64,000 bases of DNA, taken from positions 62,001 through 126,000 of the forward strand of contig CALZTY010000001.1 of the NCBI GenBank assembly GCA_945829225.1, written 5' to 3'. Under the pieces are notes generated by a model that did not search any database, had not been told where the DNA came from, and saw only the letters and a list, made by a program, of their open reading frames with translations. Source of the DNA: an uncultured Bacteroidales bacterium. Lineage in GTDB: Bacteria > Bacteroidota > Bacteroidia > Bacteroidales > Muribaculaceae. Position numbers and translations under genes: made by a program. The stretch's first letter is position 1; the number at the start of each line of letters is the position of its first letter. This document shows positions 17,393-26,593 of this stretch, one piece after another.

Positions 17393-20300
17393 TTATTTAA
17401 CAATCTTGACAACTTGGTCACCGGCAGCGGTGCGAGCGTCAACGAGGTAGATACCGGCAGCGAGGTCGGCAGTGTCGAGGGTTTGACCGGCAGCGAGAGC
17501 GGCAACCTTCACGAGGGTGCCGGCAGCGTTGTAGATAGCAACGTTGGCGTCCTCAACAGCGGTGATGATGCCATCGGCAACAGCAACTGCTACGACCTTG
17601 GTCTCAACCACGGGAGCGGTAACGCCGACTTCGGGCTTGGTGGAGCCTTCGTAGTTCACGTTAACGATACCGTAACCTGTAACGTCGGGGATAACCATCT
17701 CGACAACGGGGTTCTCTTCGCCGAGTTTGATGCGCTTGATACCGCTGTGGTGGAGAGGATTGTTCTCGTCGTAGGCTTCAGCCCACCAGTAGCGACCGCT
17801 ATTCTGGGTGTTGTAGTCTTGACCTTCGTTGATGGCAGCCTCCTCGGGAGAAGGAGCGCGGTAGCACCAGTACATGTATTCGCCGGCTGCGTCGAAGCAG
17901 AGTTGTGAGATACCAACGTGCTCGTTGGTGGAATTGCCTTCGTACTTCACGGGCGAGCCGTCGATGAGTTGAGCCTCGAGAGCGGTGAAGAAGTCACCTG
18001 CCGAGGGAGTGGGGTTCTGCTCGAGGGCATCCATCTTGATGCGGTAGAGACCGCCCTTGATTTGGGTTGCCTCGGTACCGGCAGTTTCGATGTACATGTA
18101 GAGGTCGCCATTCTTGGCGTCGATGTTGAAGCAAGTAGCGATGAGACCTATGTCGGTGAGGTAAGCGTTGGCACCGGCAGCAGAGCCGACTTCATCTGAA
18201 GAGGAGCCGATGTTGCCTTCCTTGAACGAGAAGAGACCGTTGCCATTGTACTTCATACCAACCCAGTAGCGAGGCTCGGGATTGCCGGAGGCATCTTGGT
18301 CTTGAGTGATGGCGAAGCCGTTCTTGATACAGCCCCATGTCCAGATAGGACCGTAGAACGACATCCAGTTGTTCTCCATCCAAGAGGGATAATCCTGCGG
18401 GAGGGCGAGGGCGTCGGCGCTAATCTTGCGCACGCACACGTTGCGGTCGTTGACATAGAGGGTCGAGCCGTAGATGTAGAGACCGGTGGGGTCCTTGTAG
18501 GCATTGTTGCCGGTGTTGTCGAGTACGACAGCCTGGAAGAGGTTGTCGTCAACCTGTGAGATGTAGAAGAGCTTGCCGTCGCCTGTAACAGCCGATGCGG
18601 TGCCTTCGTACCAGAACTTGTTGCCGGCGCTGGCACCATAGATGCGGTTGCCGAATTCAACGAGTTGGAAGGTGTGTTGCATGTTGATGTCGTAGTCGTC
18701 GGTCTGACCGTCGGCGTATACGCAGTGGAGGTCGTTGTCGTCACCGGCGTAGTACATACCGGCGGGCATACCCATCTTGCTACCGCCGGCAGCGAGGTTG
18801 GCATCACCTACGATGTTGAGGAGACCCCAGCCGGTAGCAGCCTTGTAAGCCTCAACGCAGTCAACGGGCACGGTAACGGTGATTTCATCGCCTTCGATGA
18901 ACACGCCGTCAGCCATAGATGCGGGGTAGGTGGAAGCAACAGTGAGGTTCTTGATGCCCGAGCCGCGGAAGCAGTTGGTCTCGAGGATAACGAGGATGTT
19001 GCCGAGGTCGAGGCTCTCAACCTTGGGACAGTTGCCGAAAGCGTCCTGACGAACGATGGTAACCTTGGGCGAGAGGGTCACGTCGGTGAGGTTGGCGCAG
19101 TTGTAGCAGATGCCCATGGGGACTTCCTTGCAACCGATAACGGCGGTAGCGAGGTTGGGGCAGTCGGCAGCTACATAGCGACCAACGGTGCCGTCGATAT
19201 TGATGGCGGTGACACCTGAGCCACGGAGTGAGTAGTCGCCCCAAGTGGTGCACTCGGGAAGGCTGATGGTGGTGAGGTTGGTAGCGCCGTAGAATGCGTA
19301 GGGAGCGACTTCCTTGAAGTTGCCGGTAAACTCGGTGGCAGTAGCAGCGGGAGCATAAGCAACGACTACTTCGCCTGCCTTATCAGTGATGTAGGTGTTG
19401 TCGGCTGATGCGGCATATACAGTGTTCTCGGGGTCAACGACAAACTTAGCGATGCCCGAGCAACCCATGAATGCACCGGTGCCGATAGAGGTCACAGATG
19501 CGGGGATGGTGATGGATGTGATGCCTGCGTTGTTGGCAAATGCTTGCATACCGATGCTCTTGACAGCTTCGGGAAGAACAACGTCGCCTGCGAGTTGAGC
19601 ACCTGAGAAAGCCATGTCACCGATAGAGGTGAGGGTGGCGGGGAGGTTGATGTCGGCGAGGGCGGTGTTCTGGAAGGCGGTAGAGCCGATAGAAGTAACG
19701 GCTGAGCCTAAAGTAACCTTAACGAGGCTCTTGCAATTGGCAAAGAGGGAGCCCGATACGGATGTAATAGACTCGGGGAGGGTAACCTCAACCAAGCCGG
19801 TGCCGGCGAATACGTTGGTGCTGAGCGATGTGATGGCTGACTCGAAGGTCACCTTGTTGAGCAGAGCAGAGTTCTCAAAGAAGCTCTCGCTGATAGAGGT
19901 GACAGCGCCGCCGATCACTACTTCCTCGAGGGCGGTAGCGCTACGGAAGGGCTTGTTGTCATAAGCCGAGATAGCAGCTTCGTCCAAGGGACGGTTGAGG
20001 ACGAGTTTCTTGATAGAGGGCGAAGTGTTGTTGAACACGTCGCGAGCGAGTACCAGGGGAGTGGCGCTCTCCTCGATGGTGAGAGTCTCGAGGGCTGTAC
20101 AGCCGGCGAGAGCGGCGGCAGCAACCTTGGTTACTGAGCCGGGGATAGTCATCTCGGTGAGTTTTACACAGTCCTGGAATGTGTTGCCTTGGATTTGAGC
20201 AAGGTCACTGGGGAGTTTGACCCAAAGAAGTTCGGCACAGTTCTGGAATGAACCACGACCCAGTGCAACGCCGTCGGGAATAGTAATAGAGGTAATCAAA

Positions 20301-20608
20301 GACTCCTTGAAACCGGTGCCTACAGAGGCAACGGGATAAGTAACGTCATTGTAAGTAACCTCGGTGGGGATAACAACGTCGCCGGTGTATTGGTCGGGAG
20401 CTACGCCATTCTCGCACACAGTGGGTTTGCCCTTGTTGGCACCTGAGGCGATCTTGGTGGGCTGTACAGTAACAGTACCCTTTGACACTTTGTAAATCAC
20501 TCCTTCGTAGAGGAAGGTCTGGGCTGAAGCGGCAAAGCCCATAGCACAAATAACGGCTACGGATAAACCGCGGAGCATCCCATGATTCAGCAGAGTAGAA
20601 AATCTCAT
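17393..20608 (-). CDS. BspA-like leucine-rich-repeat surface protein with T9SS-type C-terminal tail
   Basis: Large exported protein of 1071 residues. The signal peptide ends near ASAQ (about 30). Residues about 60-600 are LRR_5/BspA-type repeats with the phrase SITIP..VTSIG..AF..C repeated many times, for example ITSITIPASVTSIGTGAFMGC. A middle region (about 620-990) of aromatic, Asn/Gly-rich sequence resembles a propeller-like or DUF region I cannot name. The end (about 1000-1071) is a Por-secretion-type tail: VAIYNAAGTLVKVAALAAGQ, then LAAGIYLVDARTA and VVKIVK. BspA proteins act in adhesion to host or bacterial surfaces; that role is family knowledge. The tail predicts T9SS export and fits porW/porX in this window. 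Monocistronic, with its own promoter and a strong terminator. Confidence 0.85.
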   Translation of the reverse strand: MRFSTLLNHGMLRGLSVAVICAMGFAASAQTFLYEGVIYKVSKGTVTVQPTKIASGANKGKPTVCENGVAPDQYTGDVVIPTEVTYNDVTYPVASVGTGFKESLITSITIPDGVALGRGSFQNCAELLWVKLPSDLAQIQGNTFQDCVKLTEMTIPGSVTKVAAAALAGCTALETLTIEESATPLVLARDVFNNTSPSIKKLVLNRPLDEAAISAYDNKPFRSATALEEVVIGGAVTSISESFFENSALLNKVTFESAITSLSTNVFAGTGLVEVTLPESITSVSGSLFANCKSLVKVTLGSAVTSIGSTAFQNTALADINLPATLTSIGDMAFSGAQLAGDVVLPEAVKSIGMQAFANNAGITSITIPASVTSIGTGAFMGCSGIAKFVVDPENTVYAASADNTYITDKAGEVVVAYAPAATATEFTGNFKEVAPYAFYGATNLTTISLPECTTWGDYSLRGSGVTAINIDGTVGRYVAADCPNLATAVIGCKEVPMGICYNCANLTDVTLSPKVTIVRQDAFGNCPKVESLDLGNILVILETNCFRGSGIKNLTVASTYPASMADGVFIEGDEITVTVPVDCVEAYKAATGWGLLNIVGDANLAAGGSKMGMPAGMYYAGDDNDLHCVYADGQTDDYDINMQHTFQLVEFGNRIYGASAGNKFWYEGTASAVTGDGKLFYISQVDDNLFQAVVLDNTGNNAYKDPTGLYIYGSTLYVNDRNVCVRKISADALALPQDYPSWMENNWMSFYGPIWTWGCIKNGFAITQDQDASGNPEPRYWVGMKYNGNGLFSFKEGNIGSSSDEVGSAAGANAYLTDIGLIATCFNIDAKNGDLYMYIETAGTEATQIKGGLYRIKMDALEQNPTPSAGDFFTALEAQLIDGSPVKYEGNSTNEHVGISQLCFDAAGEYMYWCYRAPSPEEAAINEGQDYNTQNSGRYWWAEAYDENNPLHHSGIKRIKLGEENPVVEMVIPDVTGYGIVNVNYEGSTKPEVGVTAPVVETKVVAVAVADGIITAVEDANVAIYNAAGTLVKVAALAAGQTLDTADLAAGIYLVDARTAAGDQVVKIVK

Positions 20609-20715
20609 GGTTATTAGTTAATTTGATTAGTTATTTGGGATTAATAATTAGTTGCTGAGTCGGTCAAACAGTTGTTTTATGTATTAAGGTGTAGGGAATA
20701 GCCCCTATACCGTTG

Positions 20716-20723
20716 CAAATGTA
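20716..20723 (-). promoter_or_regulatory. -7 box for the leucine-rich-repeat gene, in the 20609-20972 intergenic gap
   Basis: Minus-strand TACATTTG lies about 108 bases before the start at 20608, giving a leader of roughly 100 bases. The 364-base AT-rich gap otherwise holds only the opposing promoter at 20889-20920; no ORF, RNA gene or clear hairpin was seen. Confidence 0.5.
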
Positions 20724-20888
20724 CGATTTTTTTTCACACGATACAATTATTTTGCGTGAAAAAACTGCAGAGGGTCAAATTTTAACAATTATTGAACTTA
20801 GCCATATCACATACGCGATATTATATTGCCGTTTCTTGGCATCCAAAAATATTTCAATCATTAAATGCCTAACATTTTTATAAAAAGA

Positions 20889-20920
20889 ATTGCACAATAC
20901 TGAATAAATTACTAAATTTG
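20889..20920 (+). promoter_or_regulatory. Promoter of the HTH-nucleotidyltransferase operon
   Basis: -33-like ATTG (20889-20892), 20-base spacer, -7 box TAAATTTG (20913-20920); the start codon is at 20973. Confidence 0.5.
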
Positions 20921-20972
20921 CAAATCGCGAATTGTGAATAATAATGTTTAAACAACTATTAAACAATATGAT

Positions 20973-21485
20973 ATGCGACCTCAAGATGTAGTTATTTTGC
21001 TAAAAAAAGTGTCAGCAGCAGGCAGGAGTATAACAAACAGTCAAATGGCAAAAGAGCTGGGCATAAGTGCTTCAGAAGTATCAGAGTCTTTAGAGCGGAG
21101 TCGGATTGCACGATTGATAGACAGCAGAAAACAGCGAGTAAATATACTTGCGCTACAAGAATTCATAGTTCATGGATTGAAGTATATATTTCCGGCATAC
21201 CCCCAATCAAAAGTAAGGGGAATAGCTACTGCAATATCAGCGCCTCCAATGAATCAACTTATTCAGTCAGGAAAAGAAGTGTATGTATGGCAAGATTCAA
21301 AGGGAGACCTAAGAGGCGAATCAATAACACCGCTATACAAAACGGTCCCTATGGCAGTGAAGGAAGATACAACATTATATAAGTTGTTGGCGCTAACTGA
21401 TGTTTTCAGAATGGGGCGTGCAAGGGAAATAGAAATTGCCAAAAATGAATTAAGCGCTATATTATCGAAGTATGGAGAACAATAA
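20973..21485 (+). CDS. Winged-helix/HTH regulator paired with a nucleotidyltransferase (putative antitoxin)
   Basis: Protein of 170 residues. An N-terminal helix-turn-helix (about 15-60: ITNSQMAKELGISASEVSES) resembles MarR/winged-helix readers. The C-terminal part (about 75-165) is a conserved-looking block: GLKYIFPAYPQSKVRGIATA, VYVWQDSKGDLRGESITPLY, LYKLLALTDVFRMGRAREIE. I do not know a formal name for it. Its stop codon overlaps the nucleotidyltransferase start by 14 bases, so the two are translated together. By analogy with AbiEi/AbiEii and MNT/HEPN modules it is probably the DNA-binding antitoxin or autoregulator. The pair looks AT-richer than its neighbours, suggesting recent acquisition. 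Confidence 0.7.
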   Translation: MRPQDVVILLKKVSAAGRSITNSQMAKELGISASEVSESLERSRIARLIDSRKQRVNILALQEFIVHGLKYIFPAYPQSKVRGIATAISAPPMNQLIQSGKEVYVWQDSKGDLRGESITPLYKTVPMAVKEDTTLYKLLALTDVFRMGRAREIEIAKNELSAILSKYGEQ

Positions 21486-22164
21486 TTTAGAAAGATTGCT
21501 TCTAATAGCCGAGGGACTTGGAGAATTAATACACAAGGTTGTATTTGTTGGAGGCTCAGTAGCTGAGTTATACGCGGATGACCCGGCAGCGACAGACATA
21601 CGTCCGACAATGGACGTAGACTGTGTAATAGACATAGATAGTTACAACGAGTTGCAAAGTTTTGAACGGTCGCTCAGATTGCAACATTTTGTCAATGACA
21701 CAGAATCAGGAGTAATATGTCGATGGCGTTACAAAGGAGAAATTGTGGATATAATGCCCAGCGACAAAAATATTTTGGGCTTTACAAATCAGTGGTACAA
21801 ACCCGGTATTCAGCAAAAGATACAATACGTTATAAATACTAATGTTTCACTAAACATATTACCGGTGCTTTACTACATAGCAACGAAGATTGAAGCAATT
21901 AAAGGCCGCGCCGGAGAAGATCTAAGGGTGTCGCACGATTTTGAAGATTTAGTATATATATTGAATAACCGTCAAGACATTTTAGTATTATTTGATAATG
22001 ATAAAGATATTGATCTTAAAAAGTATATTTCAATTTGGTCTCAAGCAATGATAAATCGACCTAATTGCCGAGAAGAAATAGAATGTATGCTTCCATATGG
22101 TGAGTATGATCGTACAGATCATATTCTCAAGATTCTACATCATTTCGCTCAATTAATATGCTAA
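21472..22164 (+). CDS. Nucleotidyltransferase-fold protein, putative toxin of an AbiEii/MNT-like pair
   Basis: Protein of 230 residues with the polymerase-beta-type signature: VFVGGSVAELYADD (about 24-37) followed by TMDVDCVID (about 46-54), matching hG[GS]...DxD. A third Asp may be in EIVDIMPSD (about 87-95). The C-terminal half is helical (IKGRAGEDLRVSHDFEDLVY), as in AbiEii-type enzymes. Known relatives transfer NMP to tRNA or proteins; the target here is unknown. It is co-translated with the upstream HTH protein. Alternatives are a DUF-type housekeeping nucleotidyltransferase or a defence component. AT-rich codon use differs from the rel gene that follows. Confidence 0.65.
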   Translation: MENNNLERLLLIAEGLGELIHKVVFVGGSVAELYADDPAATDIRPTMDVDCVIDIDSYNELQSFERSLRLQHFVNDTESGVICRWRYKGEIVDIMPSDKNILGFTNQWYKPGIQQKIQYVINTNVSLNILPVLYYIATKIEAIKGRAGEDLRVSHDFEDLVYILNNRQDILVLFDNDKDIDLKKYISIWSQAMINRPNCREEIECMLPYGEYDRTDHILKILHHFAQLIC

Positions 22165-22205
22165 GTAGAATGTAAGTCGAAATGGGGTGGGGTGGTGAAA
22201 AAAAT

Positions 22206-22236
22206 TTTGAGGATACGGGGAAAAGTTGTATTTTTG
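22206..22236 (+). promoter_or_regulatory. Promoter of the rel-pgpH-porW-porX operon
   Basis: -33 box TTTG (22206-22209), 19-base spacer, -7 box TATTTTTG (22229-22236). Transcription would begin near 22243, which makes the ATG at 22269 a better start for rel than 22182 or 22251. Confidence 0.7.
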
Positions 22237-22268
22237 CGAGTTATAAAGCAATGATAAACAAAGACACT

Positions 22269-24509
22269 ATGACCGAGGTTCAGCGATTAAGTCCTGAAGA
22301 AGAGGATAAAATGATAGAATCAGCCTTTGCGGACGTGCTCCAAGGGTATTTGAATAGCAATCACCGCAAGAAGGTAGAGATAATCGAGAGAGCCTACCGC
22401 TTTGCCCGCGAGGCACATGCGGGCGTGCGACGCCGCTCGGGCGAGCCATATATTTTGCATCCCATAGCGGTTGCGAAAATCGCGTCGCAAGAGATAGGCT
22501 TGGGCTCGACATCAATATGTGCGGCTTTGTTGCACGATGTGGTGGAAGATACCGAGTACACTGTCGCCGATATTGAGCAACATTTCGGCGCAAAGATAGC
22601 ACAGTTGGTCGAGGGCTTGACCAAGATTTCGGGTGGCATCTTCGGCGATAAAGCATCGGTACAAGCCGAGAACTTCCGCAAGTTGTTGCTGACCATGAGC
22701 GAGGATATTCGCGTGGTGCTCATCAAGATGGCAGACCGCCTGCACAATATGCGCACCCTCGGCTCGATGGCGCCCAACAAGCAATACAAAATCGCCGGCG
22801 AGACATTATATATATATGCACCGCTGGCACACCGCCTGGGTCTCTTTGCCATAAAGACCGAGTTGGAGGATTTGGCATTCAAGTACGAGCATCCCAAGGC
22901 ATACGAAGAAATTTCGGAAAAGATACGCCAGAGCGAGGAGCGTCGAGCCGCCGTATACACCGATTTCTCAGTGCCCATCAAGGAGAAACTGGACAAGATG
23001 GGATTGAAGTATGAAGCCAAAGCGCGACTGAAGTCGGTGTATTCCATATGGAAGAAGATGGAGACCAAGCACTTGCCGTTTGAGGAGGTCTATGACCTGT
23101 ATGCGATGCGCATAGTGTTTGACTGCCCCGATCAGAGTCGCGAGAAGACCATCTGCTGGGAGATATACTCGGCAATCACCGACCTGTATCGCCTACACCC
23201 CGACCGCACGCGCGACTGGATAGTGACGCCCAAGGCAAATGGCTATCAGGCTCTGCACTTGACAGTTATGGGTCCCGACGGCAACTGGGTGGAGGTGCAG
23301 ATACGGTCAAAGCGCATGGACGAAATCGCCGAGAAAGGCTTTGCGGCTCACTGGAAATACAAGATAGGCGAGGGCGACGAGGAGAGCGAATTGAATGTGT
23401 GGTTGCGCACCATCAAGGACATACTTGACAATCCCGAGCCCAGCGCCATCGACTTCCTTGACACGCTGAAACTCAACCTGTTTGCCTCGGAAATCGTGGT
23501 GTTTACTCCCAAGGGCGAGTTGATCACCTTGCCGGCACGATCGACCGTGCTCGACGTAGCATTTGCATTGCACTCCGAGCTGGGCATCCACTGTATCGCA
23601 GGCAAGGTGAACCACAAATTGGTGCCACTGAGCAGTCGTCTCAGTTCGGGCGACCAGGTGGAAATCCTCACCTCGCAATCGCAGATGCCCCAAGCCGAGT
23701 GGGCAGACTTCCTGGTTACCGCCCATGCCAAGACCCGCCTGCGCCAAGCGCTGCGCAAGATGCGTCAGCCCATCACCGCCAAGGGTAGCGAGATGCTGCG
23801 CGAGTGGCTCGCCGAGCACAATATCCCCGACACCAACGCGGTGATTTCCAAGATATTGGGCACTTATCATGTTGCCAACCGCGATGACCTGTGCTATCAA
23901 CTCGGCAACGAAGAAATTATGCTGGGCGACTTCCTGGTGAAGGCTCTCCGCAAGCCCGCTGAGGCGGTTCAGCCATCCAAGCCCGGCATCTTCCGCAAGA
24001 TGCTCGGTTTGGGCAAGAAGAACAACGATAGCGAGCCCACCAACGAAAAAATTAATACCAAAGAGGTGTACATGTTGCGCTGTGACGAGAATGGCAATGC
24101 CAATTTTATCACCTGCGACTGCTGTGCTCCCATCCCCGGAGACGACACCTTGGGCTTTATCAACGATGACAACAAGGTGGAGGTGCACACTCTCGACTGC
24201 AAGCGCGCACAGGTGCTCAAAGCCGGCTACGGACCACGCATTTTAGCCACCGCGTGGGAGACCTCCGGAGCCAAATTCTTGGTAAATATCCACATCGAGG
24301 GCATCGACCGCCATGGCATTCTTCAAGAACTTATCCAGTTGATTTCCACACACTTGGCAATTGACATACGTTCGCTCAACATCGAAGCCAAGGGCGAGAT
24401 ATTCACCTGCGACCTTGCGGTGAGGGTAGCCTCAGCCGATGTGGTGCATAGTCTGTGCAACAAAGTACTCACAATCAACGGAATAAAATCGGCAGCACGA
24501 ATTATATGA
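22269..24509 (+). CDS. rel: RelA/SpoT-family bifunctional (p)ppGpp synthetase/hydrolase
   Basis: Stringent-response enzyme that makes and degrades (p)ppGpp. Starting at MTEVQRLSP gives 746 residues. Domain order: HD hydrolase (about 30-190, with the intact AALLHDVVEDTEYT), synthetase (about 220-350, RLKSVYSIWKKM, DLYAMRIVFD, GYQALHLTV, VEVQIRSKRMDEIAEKGFAAH), TGS (about 395-455, VFTPKGELITLPARSTVLDV), helical and zinc-finger-like region (CDCCAPIPGDDTLGF) and a C-terminal ACT domain (ILQELIQLISTHLAIDIRSL). An intact HD motif argues that hydrolysis is retained. Whether this is the only long Rel or one of two cannot be told from the window. It leads an operon, and its stop overlaps the pgpH start by 4 bases. 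Confidence 0.93.
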   Translation: MTEVQRLSPEEEDKMIESAFADVLQGYLNSNHRKKVEIIERAYRFAREAHAGVRRRSGEPYILHPIAVAKIASQEIGLGSTSICAALLHDVVEDTEYTVADIEQHFGAKIAQLVEGLTKISGGIFGDKASVQAENFRKLLLTMSEDIRVVLIKMADRLHNMRTLGSMAPNKQYKIAGETLYIYAPLAHRLGLFAIKTELEDLAFKYEHPKAYEEISEKIRQSEERRAAVYTDFSVPIKEKLDKMGLKYEAKARLKSVYSIWKKMETKHLPFEEVYDLYAMRIVFDCPDQSREKTICWEIYSAITDLYRLHPDRTRDWIVTPKANGYQALHLTVMGPDGNWVEVQIRSKRMDEIAEKGFAAHWKYKIGEGDEESELNVWLRTIKDILDNPEPSAIDFLDTLKLNLFASEIVVFTPKGELITLPARSTVLDVAFALHSELGIHCIAGKVNHKLVPLSSRLSSGDQVEILTSQSQMPQAEWADFLVTAHAKTRLRQALRKMRQPITAKGSEMLREWLAEHNIPDTNAVISKILGTYHVANRDDLCYQLGNEEIMLGDFLVKALRKPAEAVQPSKPGIFRKMLGLGKKNNDSEPTNEKINTKEVYMLRCDENGNANFITCDCCAPIPGDDTLGFINDDNKVEVHTLDCKRAQVLKAGYGPRILATAWETSGAKFLVNIHIEGIDRHGILQELIQLISTHLAIDIRSLNIEAKGEIFTCDLAVRVASADVVHSLCNKVLTINGIKSAARII

Positions 24510-26566
24510 GACGAATAATAGACATATTGAGCAACAAGGTGTCCAAGCGCATCATGGTGGCTATCGCGGCTGCCGTGGTGATAGTGTGGTTTTACCCCCA
24601 CCAGCGCAACAACAAATTCTTCTACGAGGAGGGACAGCCGTGGTATTATGCGCAATTGATAGCCCCGTTTGACATACCCATACACCCCGACTCGGCGACC
24701 GTTGAGCATATGCGCGACACCTTGCAAGCCAAATTCGTGCCAATTTACACCTTTGATAGCACAGTCGTCGACAGCATCATAGCCGGGATGCCGGCATCGC
24801 GCATCTATCGAGCAACCGTGGCTACGATGGTACGCAATGCCTACGAAGACGGGGTAGTGTCCTCCGAGGATATCGCCAAGGTGCGCGCCGGCTCGTTGCC
24901 ACGGCTCAGAGTGCTTGACAAGAATATAATGAGCGAGCGCTCGTCGGCAGGGCTTACATCTGTACGCGACCTATATGCACGGCTCGACAGCCTGATTACC
25001 GACTCGGCAACTCACCGCTACTTTACCTCGGCAAACCTCAGCGAGTTGCTACGCCCCAATTTGGTGTATGACGAGGATGTCAACCGCCGACACTTCGACA
25101 ACGAATTTCAGATACTTACCGCCGACCGCGGAGTCATACTCCAAGGTCAAGCCATCATCAACAAGGGTGACATCGTGACGGCTCAAGACTTTACCAACTT
25201 GCAGACCTATGAGCAATTGCTGCAAGAGCGCGTCACCAAGGACTCGCGCTCGGCACTACTCGTCGTGCTGGGGCAGGTGATATATGTATTGCTGCTGTTA
25301 GGCGCGCTGATAGGCTATTGTAGCCTGTTTTACACCAAATTGTTTGACAGCGCCAGGGCTACACTATTCATTTTCAGCATAGTGACGCTATTCTTCCTGC
25401 TGTCGGCAGGGCTCAGCGCCTTTATCCCCGGCGGCGCATACATAGTGCCGATGGCAATGGTGCCCATCCTCACCTTGGTATTTATGAACCCCGCGACAGC
25501 CTTGTTTGTGTCGTATGTCGCAGTGCTCATCATCGCGCCCATCACCACCTTTGCCTTGGAGTACATATTCCTGCAATTTGTTGCCACGACAGTGGCAGTG
25601 TACTCGCTGCGCGACTTGCGCCGCCGCTCGCAACTGTTGCGCACCGCCTCGCTGGTGGCTGTGTGCTACATTGGTGGCTACCTTGCCCTGGAATTGCTGA
25701 TGAACGGCACCCTCGAGGGCTTCACCTGGCGCATGCCCGTGTTCCTGATAGTCAACGCATTACTCACGTCGATGGCATATATCTTGATGTTCCCCATCGA
25801 GAAGTCCTTCGGCTTTGTATCCACCGTGACGCTCACCGAACTTGCCGATACCAACCAGACCTTGCTACGCAAGTTGTCGGATATATGCCCGGGCACCTTC
25901 CAGCACTCGATGGGTGTGGGTAACCTCGCTGCCGATGCCGCCCGCGCCATAGGCGTCAACGAGCAATTGGTGCGCACCGGTGCCTTGTATCACGATATTG
26001 GCAAGATGAACAATCCGGCATTTTTCACTGAAAATCAGCATGGTGTCAACCCCCACGATGCGTTGCCACCCGACCAGAGCGCTCGCATAGTCATCGGGCA
26101 CGTCACCGATGGACTGCGCATGGCTGAGAAGGCGGGAATTCCGGCTGAGATTCGCCGATTTATAAGTGAACACCACGGTGCCGGCATCACCAAGTACTTC
26201 TTCTACACATACTGCAATGCCCACCCCGACGAGGAACACCCCGACAAGACTCCATTCACCTACCCGGGTCCCAACCCACAGTCGCGCGAGACATCGTTGC
26301 TGATGATGGCTGACGCCGTCGAGGCGGCATCGCGCTCGCTCAAGGAATACACCCGCGAAGCCATCGTCGGGCTGGTCGACCGCATCATCGACTCGCAAAT
26401 CAGCGAGGGCTTGCATGCAGCATCCACACTGGAATTCCGCGACGTACCACTCATCAAGGAAGCATTTGTGAAGCGTCTCTCGACTATGTACCACACGCGC
26501 GTAGAATACCCCAAGGCACCGGCTCAGGCGCTTAAGGCGATGGATGTCGAGAGCGAAAAACAATAA
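24506..26566 (+). CDS. pgpH: PgpH-like 7TM-HD cyclic-di-AMP phosphodiesterase
   Basis: Membrane HD-domain phosphodiesterase of 687 residues. I start it at MRRIIDILSNK, whose ATG overlaps the rel stop (ATGA). After one N-terminal membrane helix (about 12-30) come an extracytoplasmic 7TMR-HDED domain (to about 250) and a cluster of seven membrane segments (about 255-455). A cytoplasmic HD domain follows (about 470-650) with QHSMGVGNLAADAARA, YHDIGKMNNPAFF and SEHHG. In Listeria the PgpH family hydrolyses c-di-AMP and is inhibited by (p)ppGpp. Coupling to rel here therefore places two nucleotide-messenger enzymes under one promoter. A small hairpin, ATAAAACG...CGTTTTAT, spans the stop codon. Confidence 0.88.
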   Translation: MRRIIDILSNKVSKRIMVAIAAAVVIVWFYPHQRNNKFFYEEGQPWYYAQLIAPFDIPIHPDSATVEHMRDTLQAKFVPIYTFDSTVVDSIIAGMPASRIYRATVATMVRNAYEDGVVSSEDIAKVRAGSLPRLRVLDKNIMSERSSAGLTSVRDLYARLDSLITDSATHRYFTSANLSELLRPNLVYDEDVNRRHFDNEFQILTADRGVILQGQAIINKGDIVTAQDFTNLQTYEQLLQERVTKDSRSALLVVLGQVIYVLLLLGALIGYCSLFYTKLFDSARATLFIFSIVTLFFLLSAGLSAFIPGGAYIVPMAMVPILTLVFMNPATALFVSYVAVLIIAPITTFALEYIFLQFVATTVAVYSLRDLRRRSQLLRTASLVAVCYIGGYLALELLMNGTLEGFTWRMPVFLIVNALLTSMAYILMFPIEKSFGFVSTVTLTELADTNQTLLRKLSDICPGTFQHSMGVGNLAADAARAIGVNEQLVRTGALYHDIGKMNNPAFFTENQHGVNPHDALPPDQSARIVIGHVTDGLRMAEKAGIPAEIRRFISEHHGAGITKYFFYTYCNAHPDEEHPDKTPFTYPGPNPQSRETSLLMMADAVEAASRSLKEYTREAIVGLVDRIIDSQISEGLHAASTLEFRDVPLIKEAFVKRLSTMYHTRVEYPKAPAQALKAMDVESEKQ

Positions 26567-26593
26567 AACGCCCCGATAGACGTTTTATATGAT

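Noticed and set aside
22182-22268. N-terminal extension of rel in the track
   Set aside because: It spans the -33/-7 promoter and predicted start of transcription, so it cannot be in the main mRNA.
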